A stretch of DNA of 64,000 nucleotides from CAZATK01 sp964488085. Lineage in GTDB: Bacteria > Patescibacteriota > Minisyncoccia > UBA6257 > UBA11618. The notes below the pieces were generated by a model, which saw only the letters and a list, made by a program, of their open reading frames with translations, ran no database searches and was not told the DNA's origin. Every line of letters begins with the position of its first letter. Position 1 is the first letter of the stretch. Location of the stretch: the NCBI GenBank assembly GCA_964488085.1, contig CAZATK010000001.1, forward strand, positions 1 to 64,000. Reading direction: 5' to 3'. Positions 6,262 through 14,374 of this stretch are shown one piece after another. Position numbers and translations under genes: made by a program.

Positions 6262-8697
6262 GACACCTCTTAAACTTTTTTCCACTGCCACATGGGCAAG
6301 AATCATTTCGCCCCACATTGCTATATTGTAAATTTTCTTCCTTATGAATCGGAATANNNNNNNNNNNNNNNNNNNNNNNNNNNNNNNNNNNNNNNNNNNN
6401 NNNNNNNNNNNNNNNNNNNNNNNNNNNNNNNNNNNNNNNNNNNNNNNNNNNNNNNNATCATTTCGCCCCACATTGCTATATTGTAAATTTTCTTCCTTAT
6501 GAATCGGAATATCGTGGTCATCTTTATTCATAATTCTTTCTTCATTCTCCTTCATCCACTCTTCAAATCTTGCCAACATTTCCTGATATAAACGATGGCC
6601 TTCGCGCCGATATTCTACTAAAGGATCATGATGACCATACGCTCGAAGACGCACTGCTTCCGCCAACGCCTCCATATCTTCCAAATGAGTCATCCAAAGA
6701 ATATCCATCATATGAAGTAATTGCGGGTGTGATTTACCTTCTAATAATTCTTTACGCTTTTTATACACCGCCTGTCTTTGTTTATTTAAAACATCATCAT
6801 ATTCTAAAAGATGTTTGCGGGCGTCAAAATTTAAACCTTCCACCTTTGATTGGGCTTGACTTATGGCTCGAGAAACCATTCTGGATTCTATCGGCTGATC
6901 ATCAGGAATTTTTAATGACTGCATTAAATTTTTCAGACGATCACCGCTAAAAATTCTTAATAAATCGTCCTCTAAAGATAAGAAAAATTGCGTTGAACCG
7001 GAATCGCCCTGCCTTCCAGAACGGCCTCTTAACTGATTATCAATACGACGAGCTTCATGGCGTTCGGTGCCAATAACATGAAGACCGCCGACTTCACGAA
7101 CTTTATTCATTTCATCAGCCAAAGGCGGATTTCCTCCCAAAACAATATCCACTCCACGGCCAGCCATATTAGTGGCAACAGTTACAGAACCGGCTCTTCC
7201 TGCCTGTGCAATAATTGCCCCTTCTCGTTCGTGATTTTTAGCATTTAAAACTTCGTGTTTAATCGCTGCCTCATTTAAACGCCGAGACAACTGCTCGTTC
7301 TTTTCAATAGAAACCGTGCCAATCAATATCGGCTGGCCTTTTTCATTTCTTTTTTTAATTTCATCAATAATGGCGGAATATTTTGCGTCAGTATTTTTAT
7401 AAACAACATCCACTAAATCTTTTCTAATTAACGGATTATTAGTTGGCACGGTAAAAACTTCCAATTTATAAACCTTGTCAAACTCTTCAGCTGAAGTTTG
7501 AGCAGTGCCGGTCATTCCCGCTAATTTCTTATACATCCTAAAATAATTTTGAATAGTAATCTGAGCATAAGTTTTTGATTCGTTCTGCACGGAAACATTT
7601 TCTTTGGCTTCTATCGCCTGATGCAATCCGCTGGAATAACGACGGCCGTGCATAAGCCGGCCCGTAAATTGATCAACAATTATCACCTCTCCGTCTTTAA
7701 CCACATAATCTTTATCACGAGTAAAAAGCCCCTTGGCTTTTAATGATTCTTGCAAATAGTGAACCAACCGAATATTTTCAGAAGAATATAAATCTTTCAA
7801 ATTTAAAGACTTTTCAACCTTGTCTATTCCCTCTTCGGTAATGTCAACCGACTTGGCTTTTTCATCAACATTATAATCAATATCTTTTTCTAGATGAGCT
7901 ACAATTTTGGCGAAATTTTTATAATAGTGGCTGGATTCTTCGTCGGGAGCGGAAATAATTAACGGAGTGCGAGCTTCATCAATTAAAATACTGTCCACTT
8001 CGTCAATAATTGCATAAGCAAAATCACGCTGAGCTTGATTGCTAACATTGTAAATTAAATTGTCGCGTAAATAATCAAAACCAAATTCGTGATTCGTGCC
8101 GTAAATAATGTCAGCTTGATATGCTTCTCTGCGAGAAACCGGACGCAGAAATTCTTGTTGCACCAAAAATCCGCCGGTTGTGTCACGCTCTTTGTCAACG
8201 CTTTCATCCTTACCACTGAATTTAGGATCATAAATATAAGAGGAATCGTGAGCCAAACAAGAAACTTTTAGCCCCAGCAAATCATAAATCTGACCCATCC
8301 ATACGGCATCTCTCTTGGCCAAATAATCATTTACGGTAACAATATGAACGCTTTGACCGGATAAGGCGTTTAGATACGCAGGAGAAGTGGCTGATAATGT
8401 TTTTCCTTCGCCGGTAACCATTTCTGCTATTTTGCCTTCGTGTAAAACTATTCCAGCAATTAATTGAACATCAAAATGCCGTTGCTTAAGAGTGCGCCTC
8501 GCTGATTCTCGCGTCAGCGCAAAAGCATTTGGAAGAATATCATCTAACGAACTACCGGATTTAATTTTTTCTCTCAGCTCAACGCTCTTTTCTTTTAACT
8601 GGCCATCCGTCAACGCTTTAACTTCTGTTTCTAAAGCATTGATTTTGGCAATTGTTTTTTTGTATTTGTTTGCGGGGTTAAAAAGAAAGTTAAACAT
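6251..8697 (-). CDS. secA: preprotein translocase ATPase SecA (interrupted by assembly gap)
   Basis: SecA drives protein export through SecYEG. Visible are Walker A (TGEGKT), the DEVD box in IIDEVDSILIDEARTP, the preprotein cross-linking region, and motif VI around GRSGRQGD. The scaffold breaks the gene at 6357-6456. Removing the Ns and one 55-bp copy restores the C-terminal zinc motif CPCGSGKKFKRCHGK and a stop at 6251-6253, giving 763 residues. That is short: after LEYDDVLNKQRQAVY only about 15 residues separate the region from ILWMTHLEDM, where E. coli has about 110, so most of the helical wing domain is absent. It overlaps murB by 8 bases. Confidence 0.95.
6302..6511. other. assembly gap flanked by 55-bp duplication (artefact)
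   Basis: 100 Ns at 6357-6456. The 55 bases before (6302-6356) are identical to the 55 after (6457-6511). Collapsing them restores the secA reading frame through its zinc-binding tail, so no biological repeat or gap exists here. Confidence 0.95.
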
Positions 8698-9625
8698 AAA
8701 TTATTTCTTCTTCTAGATTTATATCAAATTTATCTTTAACGGTAATTTTGACAAGTTTAATTAATTTTTCAACATCTTTAGAGCTGGCTTGTAAAGTGTT
8801 CACTATAAAATTGGGATGTTTGGGAGAAATCATCGCCCCGCCAAAAACTACTCCCTTTAGCCCAGATTTATCAATTAAAGTGGCCGCAGGAATTACCGGA
8901 AAAGGATCGGTCTTTAAATGTTTTTTTATTTCTTCATTCTCCTGCCAATTTTGTGGAACTTTTTTCCAATCAACATTTTTAAAAATACTGCCGATATTAG
9001 GATGTTCCAAAGGCTGGCGATCTTGCCGCCATTTTATCTTATCTTCAATTGCTTGGCGAATTTCTTTTTTATCACCCTTTCTTAAAGAAAGTATTGCTGA
9101 TAAAATCATTTCGTTATTTTTTTTATCTAATTGCCTAAAAACACTGCTTCGATAACCAAAATTACATTCCTTTTTATTGCGTTTGATTATACTTAAATCT
9201 CCTAATTTTAAACTCAAAACTTCAACTACGCTGTCTTTAATCTCGCCCTTAAAAGCGCCAGCGTTGCCGCGTATCGCTCCCCCGACAGTTCCGGGCAGTC
9301 CTCCTGCCCACTCTAGTCCTGATAAATTTTTCTCTATGCAAAAATTTAAAAGATCTCCAACTATCACTCCAGAACCAACCGTTAATAAACATTCATTTTG
9401 ATGTATGAAATTAAAATCGGACTTAATTACTAATCCTTGAAAACCGCTGTCACTTATCAAAAGATTAGTTCCTCCGCCCAAAATAAAGGTAGGGATTTTT
9501 TCGCTCTGGGACTTTCTGATTGCCTTGTAAAGATTATTCAAACTATTGGCAATAAAAAAATAACGGGCCATCCCGCCTATTTTATAATTGCTAAATTGGC
9601 TTAGTTTTACATTCTCTTCAAACAT
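8690..9625 (-). CDS. murB: UDP-N-acetylenolpyruvoylglucosamine reductase MurB
   Basis: MurB reduces the enolpyruvyl group made by MurA to give UDP-N-acetylmuramate, using FAD and NADPH in the cytoplasm. FAD-binding motifs LGGGTNLLISD and GLPGTVGGAIRGNAGA are clear, as are FGYRSS and the PNIGSIFKN stretch carrying the catalytic Ser. At 311 residues it has normal length for the short (type II) form. The start at 9625 follows an AT-rich stretch, with a candidate promoter at 9738-9766 giving a structured leader of about 100 bases. Its stop overlaps the secA start. Confidence 0.95.
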   Translation of the reverse strand: MFEENVKLSQFSNYKIGGMARYFFIANSLNNLYKAIRKSQSEKIPTFILGGGTNLLISDSGFQGLVIKSDFNFIHQNECLLTVGSGVIVGDLLNFCIEKNLSGLEWAGGLPGTVGGAIRGNAGAFKGEIKDSVVEVLSLKLGDLSIIKRNKKECNFGYRSSVFRQLDKKNNEMILSAILSLRKGDKKEIRQAIEDKIKWRQDRQPLEHPNIGSIFKNVDWKKVPQNWQENEEIKKHLKTDPFPVIPAATLIDKSGLKGVVFGGAMISPKHPNFIVNTLQASSKDVEKLIKLVKITVKDKFDINLEEEIIYV

Positions 9626-9737
9626 ATTTTAAAACTGAAAGCCCCTAAAAAGGGCAGGCGGGCATTTCTCTTCCGTGAGGGGTAATACGTGACCTCCTAT
9701 TAATGTGTTAAAGTGAGTGCTATATCACCCCTCGGTC

Positions 9738-9766
9738 AGTATATAATGCTTTGACATCATATTCAA
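9738..9766 (-). promoter_or_regulatory. minus-strand promoter upstream of murB, overlapping a divergent promoter
   Basis: On the minus strand TTGAAT (9766-9761), 17 bases, TATACT (9743-9738). The transcript would run into murB through about 100 bases that contain GAGGGGTGAT paired with ATTACCCCTC, an AGGAGG with no start codon at useful distance, and a GCCC/GGGC hairpin. It may be a structured leader or a small RNA. It overlaps the plus-strand promoter at 9751-9779. Confidence 0.5.
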
Positions 9767-9779
9767 ATTCTACTAATAT
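9751..9779 (+). promoter_or_regulatory. consensus promoter of the Nudix gene
   Basis: TTGACA (9751-9756), 17 bases, TAATAT (9774-9779). The polymerase footprint overlaps that of the divergent promoter at 9738-9766, so the two cannot be occupied together. Confidence 0.7.
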
Positions 9780-9809
9780 GCAACCAGCATCTTGGAAAGG
9801 AGGTGTAAT

Positions 9810-10331
9810 GTGGGGTCAAAAACGATTAAGTTAAGACTTTGGACGCCTGACAGAAAACATATTTGTCTCGTAAGAGACCTGCCAGAACCGGAGCCACTAC
9901 CCAACGGAGAGTACAAAGATGAAGGATGGGGAATGCCTGGAGGTGGACAAAAAGATCAAGATTTAAAAGATTGTAATCAAGAAGCCCGAAAAATGGTAGG
10001 AGAATCACAAGTGCCAGAATATTGTCTGCACGAAATCGCGACTGCCATTAGAGAGCTAGGGGAAGAAACAGGCTTAACTCCAGATAAAATTACAATTGAT
10101 CCAGAATCAAGAATATCAGAAAAAAGAGGTAAAGATCACGAATTGATTGTTTACGATGCGATTTATTACACCGATGATATTTCTAAAGGTCTTCAACCTA
10201 ATGATCCGAGGGGGCAGATAGCGGAGGCCAGATGGGTTAATTTTATGGACCTAATATATGGAACAGTAGACGGTCTTAAAATTTACAAAACCCACATGAG
10301 AATCATAAACGACGAACCAAATCCCTACTAA
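9810..10331 (+). CDS. Nudix hydrolase with a split Nudix box
   Basis: A 173-residue Nudix protein, a family that hydrolyses nucleoside diphosphates linked to another group. MPGGGQ is followed about 30 residues later by RELGEETGL, the second half of the Nudix box. The usual spacing between Gly and Arg-Glu is shorter, so a loop of about 20 residues is inserted. GTG at 9810 is chosen as start because AAGGAGGTG ends five bases before it; an upstream in-frame TTG overlaps that site. The gene is monocistronic with its own promoter and terminator. Substrate unknown. Confidence 0.85.
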   Translation: MGSKTIKLRLWTPDRKHICLVRDLPEPEPLPNGEYKDEGWGMPGGGQKDQDLKDCNQEARKMVGESQVPEYCLHEIATAIRELGEETGLTPDKITIDPESRISEKRGKDHELIVYDAIYYTDDISKGLQPNDPRGQIAEARWVNFMDLIYGTVDGLKIYKTHMRIINDEPNPY

Positions 10332-10366
10332 GCTCGTTAAAGCAAGTAGGGATTTTTATTTTTTCT
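10320..10366 (+). terminator. intrinsic terminator of the Nudix gene
   Basis: AATCCCTAC (10320-10328) pairs with GTAGGGATT (10346-10354), followed by a T-rich run. The 5' arm includes the last codons of the gene. Confidence 0.85.
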
Positions 10367-10375
10367 AAAAAAAAT

Positions 10376-10467
10376 AACAAAAAGCCCCCTTACGGGGGCA
10401 ATTTGTCACATATTTAGAAAGTTATATTTCTCAGTCGATATCGTCGCCAAGAAATAATACACTCACT
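10376..10467 (-). ncRNA. candidate small RNA downstream of the protease gene
   Basis: A minus-strand promoter (10474-10502) directs a transcript beginning near 10467. It would contain a 7-bp stem (10425-10431 with 10450-10456) enclosing a CGATATCG segment, and end in the terminator GCCCCC-GTAA-GGGGGC plus TTTTTG (10376-10399). The length is about 90 bases. An ATG lies directly against the -10 box but upstream of the expected start site, so translation is unlikely. Alternatively the hairpin is just the terminator of the protease gene. Confidence 0.5.
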
Positions 10468-10473
10468 CTCCAT

Positions 10474-10502
10474 AGTATAGCATATTCAGTTCTAAAAATC
10501 AA
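10474..10502 (-). promoter_or_regulatory. promoter of the candidate small RNA
   Basis: On the minus strand TTGATT (10502-10497), 17 bases, TATACT (10479-10474). The -35 box overlaps the stop codon of the protease gene. Confidence 0.6.
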
Positions 10503-12292
10503 GGATTTGTAAATCCCAGCACTCTTCCTGTCCATTCCTTACCATAAGTATCTATCATTAATTGACGGGTCTTTTTCATTTCTGGACTAGTTTGCATTCT
10601 ATTCATTATAGAATTAATACGAGCAATACGAACTTGATCAGAAGGAATATTGGTCTCAGCCTGCAATCCACGCCCAATCACATCCATAGATCTTTCAATT
10701 TGTAATTTAAGCAATGATTTAAAATTACTATTTTCAAAATAACTAGGATCGCTGTCTTTTATAAAACTAGAGGCTGACATTGCAATAATAGCAAATTCAG
10801 AAGTTCTTTCTAAAGATAAATAAAGACTGGCGTCTTTATTTTTAAGATAGGCGTTAGAACCTATAATATAAGCACTTTGTTCGTCAAATAAATAAGTTAT
10901 TTCTGTCCACTTGTTAGGATCGGAACTTTCTATATTTTTTCTTACATAAGTTTCCCAACCCGATCCAGAAACTTTAATAAAATTTGGCATATAATTATTA
11001 GCTTGCGATATTGTGCCTTTTGGTTCTTCTATATAAACAACAACGGGATTACCTTTTTCATCAAAACCAACTTGCAAAGCTGTGCCCGTACCATTTCCCA
11101 ATACGCGACGTCCAATAGCATTAACTCCGTGAACACGTTCGTGAGCACTTGAACCAGGACTTGTTGAATCTGTAGCTAATTGATAATTTCCAGGTTGGCT
11201 ATTACGATAATCTTCTAAATTAATCACGGTTTTTTTAAGAGAAGATGTGGGAGGAGGAACAATAATGTCTTGTTCAGAATTCGCTGGATCGCACAATTTT
11301 AACAACTCACCAACTGTCATTACTTCTCCATTAAACTTTACTTTTCCAACTAATTCTGGTGATGGAGCATACTTAGCAACAATACTAAAATCTTTTCCTA
11401 ATGAATTTATTATTCCCTTTCCTAATTCTCTACATTTTTCTCTTCCCTCCGTACTATTTTCGCAATATATTATAATTTTTGAACTTTCTAAATTTGGAGC
11501 GGGAGCTGAAACAACAGGAGGACGAATAGGAGGAGAAACTGTTGGCTTGGCGTATTTCATTACTAATTGGACAGATTCTAAAGTTGTTATAGAACCGAGA
11601 CTTTTTGTTCCGCCTTCCCTCAATCCTGAACTTGCTAAACCAACAATCTCTCCTCGTTCATTAATAAAAGGACCGCCAGAAGTGCCACTAAAACAATTAC
11701 CAGTTACAGAATCACAAATTATTGGCACTGAACGAAGTTTCCCTGTATGATCACGAACTTGTGAGCTTTCGGTAGAATTTCCTATAAAATAACGAGGTTC
11801 ATTTTGTGGCTCACAAACATGAAAATCAAGATTACCATCATGACCTGCGGTACATGAATAAACCCTGTCCTTATCTTTTGGTTTTTGTTGAGCAATGGGC
11901 GCAGGGTTTAATTCGCCGGACTTTACGCCAACTAGTTTAAGCAACGCCGTATCCCCATTTACACTGATAACAGGCGTATTATTTCCATATCTTACTACAT
12001 ATGCTTTATATTTTTTACCATCTATAGTTGTTATAGTCCAAGAATCACCGCCAGAATCCATCAGGGGCTCTAGATTATGAGCGGCAGTTAGAACATAAGT
12101 TCCGTCACCAACGATAACACCCGTCCCTTGCCCCCTACCATCTTCAATCCTAACTGTAGATTGAAAAGTTTTTTGCACCGCTTCGGGTAAACCCCTAACA
12201 TTAATCGGAAGTGGCCCTTGTAACTGAGCGCTAACAACATTAGTTAAAACTGCTGAAACGAAGAAAATTATTAAAAATATTTTTTTAATCAT
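10499..12292 (-). CDS. exported trypsin-like serine protease with HExxH-containing C-terminus
   Basis: A 597-residue exported protein with a signal peptide (about residues 1-22, ending VVSAQ). Residues about 45-245 are a chymotrypsin/HtrA-like protease with the triad His in VLTAAHN, Asp in NGDTALLKL and Ser in GTSGGPF. A middle segment (IIIYCENSTEGREKCRELG) resembles a thioredoxin-like strand-helix start. The C-terminal about 250 residues are unknown but contain HERVHGVNA, a HExxH motif that could bind zinc. No PDZ domain is visible. TATAAA lies five bases before the ATG, so it seems leaderless. It is the last gene of a run of exported proteins. Confidence 0.8.
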   Translation of the reverse strand: MIKKIFLIIFFVSAVLTNVVSAQLQGPLPINVRGLPEAVQKTFQSTVRIEDGRGQGTGVIVGDGTYVLTAAHNLEPLMDSGGDSWTITTIDGKKYKAYVVRYGNNTPVISVNGDTALLKLVGVKSGELNPAPIAQQKPKDKDRVYSCTAGHDGNLDFHVCEPQNEPRYFIGNSTESSQVRDHTGKLRSVPIICDSVTGNCFSGTSGGPFINERGEIVGLASSGLREGGTKSLGSITTLESVQLVMKYAKPTVSPPIRPPVVSAPAPNLESSKIIIYCENSTEGREKCRELGKGIINSLGKDFSIVAKYAPSPELVGKVKFNGEVMTVGELLKLCDPANSEQDIIVPPPTSSLKKTVINLEDYRNSQPGNYQLATDSTSPGSSAHERVHGVNAIGRRVLGNGTGTALQVGFDEKGNPVVVYIEEPKGTISQANNYMPNFIKVSGSGWETYVRKNIESSDPNKWTEITYLFDEQSAYIIGSNAYLKNKDASLYLSLERTSEFAIIAMSASSFIKDSDPSYFENSNFKSLLKLQIERSMDVIGRGLQAETNIPSDQVRIARINSIMNRMQTSPEMKKTRQLMIDTYGKEWTGRVLGFTNP

Positions 12293-12310
12293 TCAATTTT
12301 ATAAAAACAT

Positions 12311-13396
12311 TTATGGAGTATTTTCATAAATATTGGGAAATAATTTATGGAACCATTCATTCAATGTTTCTCTCCAAGAACTAGAGGGAACGGGCGCTTC
12401 TTTTGTTTGGAGAGAAGGCATAATAGAGGGTGACTCTTTAAGCGGAACACCATATCCCCCTATTCTTTCTGTCTCTAGGCCTTGTAATCGTTGAAGGTCT
12501 TCATTAGTGCGAATAGAAAGATCGGGCTCTTTACTGTTTGTATGCGTATCTTGTTGAAAAAAGTCCCATAATGGTTTTATTCCTCCCGGAATAGGTGCGG
12601 GAATTGGCGCCAATGGTCTTCCTGGCCTCCACTCCTCTTCATCATAATCAGGTTCTGATAAAGGATCGTAATCTTTAAAAAATTGATTTAATTCATCTAA
12701 TGATGATTCGTCATCTTCTTGTAACCCTTCTTCGGGATTTGGAACTGAAGTTTTCTCCACTTCTAATATTTCATCGCGTATTAATTCAGCCAATCTTTTA
12801 AAATAGTCTTCTTGAGACTCCCCTTCTTCGCCAGGACAATCAGAAACTTGTATATCTATAGGTTTGCAAGAATCCAGAGTACAGTACCAAACTTTTAATT
12901 TTTGAACAAAACCCCCCACAACATATTGCCTACTAGCTTCAACGTTAATTTTTATATTCTCCTCTTTTAATAATTCATCAACAAGAGACATTAGTTTTTT
13001 GGAATTTTTCCCAAACTTCTCTCCGGTTGCTGGAGGTTGAACAACTGGAGGTTGGATCGGATCACCCCTAATTCCACCCTCCTTTTTAATTGTTCTTTCT
13101 ATATAAGCGTTAATAGTCGCTGCTTTCATTGCTGAGATCTCCCTTCCTTCCACTCTCAAATAAGGTATACCAGCAACTGGGTCACTAGGATTTGGGTCCT
13201 GAGGATAAACATAAAGCCGCCAATAATTTCCATAAGGACCATTATTTAATTCGGATTCTAAAACACGACAATAGGTACACCAAGAGGCAGTATACAAAAT
13301 TGTCTCTGGCCTTTTTTCAGCTTGCCCAAAAGAAACGCCCTGAAAGGCAATAAATCCCGCCGTTAAAATAATAAAAAATAAGAGAAATTTTCGCAC
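12311..13396 (-). CDS. exported thioredoxin-like protein with shared unknown domain
   Basis: A 361-residue protein with a signal peptide (residues about 1-24). Then comes a thioredoxin-like segment with a CxxC site, ILYTASWCTYCRVLE, and a cis-Pro-like GIPYLRVEG. Residues about 130-215 hold a domain shared with the next upstream product (QYVVGGFVQKLKVWYC, then DIQVSDCPGEEGES and a helix LAELIRDEILE). The rest is acidic and Pro-rich. It probably handles disulfides outside the membrane. A GTG start lies six bases after TATAAT, so the mRNA seems leaderless; the first about 90 bases nearly repeat those of the neighbour. Confidence 0.72.
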   Translation of the reverse strand: MRKFLLFFIILTAGFIAFQGVSFGQAEKRPETILYTASWCTYCRVLESELNNGPYGNYWRLYVYPQDPNPSDPVAGIPYLRVEGREISAMKAATINAYIERTIKKEGGIRGDPIQPPVVQPPATGEKFGKNSKKLMSLVDELLKEENIKINVEASRQYVVGGFVQKLKVWYCTLDSCKPIDIQVSDCPGEEGESQEDYFKRLAELIRDEILEVEKTSVPNPEEGLQEDDESSLDELNQFFKDYDPLSEPDYDEEEWRPGRPLAPIPAPIPGGIKPLWDFFQQDTHTNSKEPDLSIRTNEDLQRLQGLETERIGGYGVPLKESPSIMPSLQTKEAPVPSSSWRETLNEWFHKLFPNIYENTP

Positions 13397-13402
13397 TAGT
13401 TA

Positions 13403-13408
13403 ATTATA
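13403..13408 (-). promoter_or_regulatory. -10 box giving a leaderless transcript (gene 12311-13396)
   Basis: TATAAT followed by TAACTA and the GTG start. An identical arrangement precedes the paralogous gene (14369-14374). Confidence 0.6.
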
Positions 13409-13423
13409 ACATTTTTAAATTAA

Positions 13424-14362
13424 TTAAAACCCAAACTGCTCTTTCAATACTTTAAAAAATGCCTTAAATGGGTTAAAAACAGGTGCAGTGGGGGCATTTG
13501 CCTGATCCCGCTGAGCCTGACGATATGGTTCCATTTTCCAATTCCAAAGATTAGTCGCAGGATCCTGCTCTAAAATATCCCGCTCTTGAGTTTTTTTTAC
13601 CGCTTTTAACTGTTGAATCTCTTCTGTAGTAGGCATACGAGGAGTTGTTAAGTCTTTTTGCTGAAAAGGAGGAATTATTAGAGCAGACATCTCCTGAATC
13701 TTTACTTCGTTTCTATTAATTCCTTCTAACTGCTCTTTTTCTAATATCTCACTGGCTATAAATTCAGCCAACCTTGAAAAATATTCCTCTGAAGTCTCTC
13801 CTGACTCCCCCGGACAATCATTTGCAACTTGTATATTTATGAATGTGCAAAATTTTGCCTCTCCATTAGAATTAGCAATACAATAAGAAACCCTTAGTTC
13901 TTCAGCGAGACCATCAACTACATATTGCTTACTATTTTTTCTGTCAATTTCTATGTTATATCCCTTTAATAATTTAATAACCTTGTCTAAAACATGCCAA
14001 AATATAGATTTTTCTTTAAGCATCTTGGCTTTGTAAGTGCGAGAAATATAATCATTAATAAAAGTTGCTTTGTCTCCATCTACGGGTTTACCATCAGAGT
14101 CAACTAAATAAGGAATTTTTCCAGTTGGCGATTTTTTTGGATCTCTTACAATATTTATATAATTTTCCCAATCTGGATTGGGACCAGAATATAATTGCTT
14201 TTCTAATGTCCAAGAAGGACTATTACGACCTAACAAATCATTGAATAAGGGCGTGGGTTTGGTATATAAAGTTGGCCTACGAATTTCTTGTCCAAAAGAA
14301 ACGTCTTGAAAAATAAAAAATCCCGCCGTTAAAATAATAAAAAACAAGAGGAATTTTCGCAC
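13424..14362 (-). CDS. exported protein, paralogue with degenerate thioredoxin-like region
   Basis: A 312-residue paralogue of the neighbouring thioredoxin-like protein. The signal peptide (MRKFLLFFIILTAGF) is identical over 15 residues. The following region keeps RRPTLYTKPTP and a GKIPYLVDSDGKPV segment but has lost the CxxC, so it is not a redox enzyme. The shared domain follows (QYVVDGLAEELRVSYC, DCPGESGETSEEYFSRLAEFIASEILE). The last about 90 residues are polar and unknown. It may be a partner or decoy of its neighbour. GTG start, leaderless promoter at 14369-14374. Confidence 0.68.
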   Translation of the reverse strand: MRKFLLFFIILTAGFFIFQDVSFGQEIRRPTLYTKPTPLFNDLLGRNSPSWTLEKQLYSGPNPDWENYINIVRDPKKSPTGKIPYLVDSDGKPVDGDKATFINDYISRTYKAKMLKEKSIFWHVLDKVIKLLKGYNIEIDRKNSKQYVVDGLAEELRVSYCIANSNGEAKFCTFINIQVANDCPGESGETSEEYFSRLAEFIASEILEKEQLEGINRNEVKIQEMSALIIPPFQQKDLTTPRMPTTEEIQQLKAVKKTQERDILEQDPATNLWNWKMEPYRQAQRDQANAPTAPVFNPFKAFFKVLKEQFGF

Positions 14363-14368
14363 TAGTTA

Positions 14369-14374
14369 ATTATA
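14369..14374 (-). promoter_or_regulatory. -10 box giving a leaderless transcript (gene 13424-14362)
   Basis: TATAAT followed by TAACTA and the GTG start, the same 15-base block as at 13394-13408. Confidence 0.6.

Noticed and set aside
5818..8697. A 959-residue fusion of SecA to a cytidylyltransferase
   Set aside because: The fusion exists only through the N run. Collapsing the 55-bp duplication gives the SecA zinc tail and stop, with a separate ATG at 6261.
9792..9809. TTG start for the Nudix gene
   Set aside because: These codons contain the AAGGAGG ribosome binding site; GTG at 9810 has correct spacing.
10414..10473. A 19-residue ORF next to the minus-strand promoter
   Set aside because: Its ATG touches the -10 box and would lie upstream of the transcription start; a small RNA is more likely.
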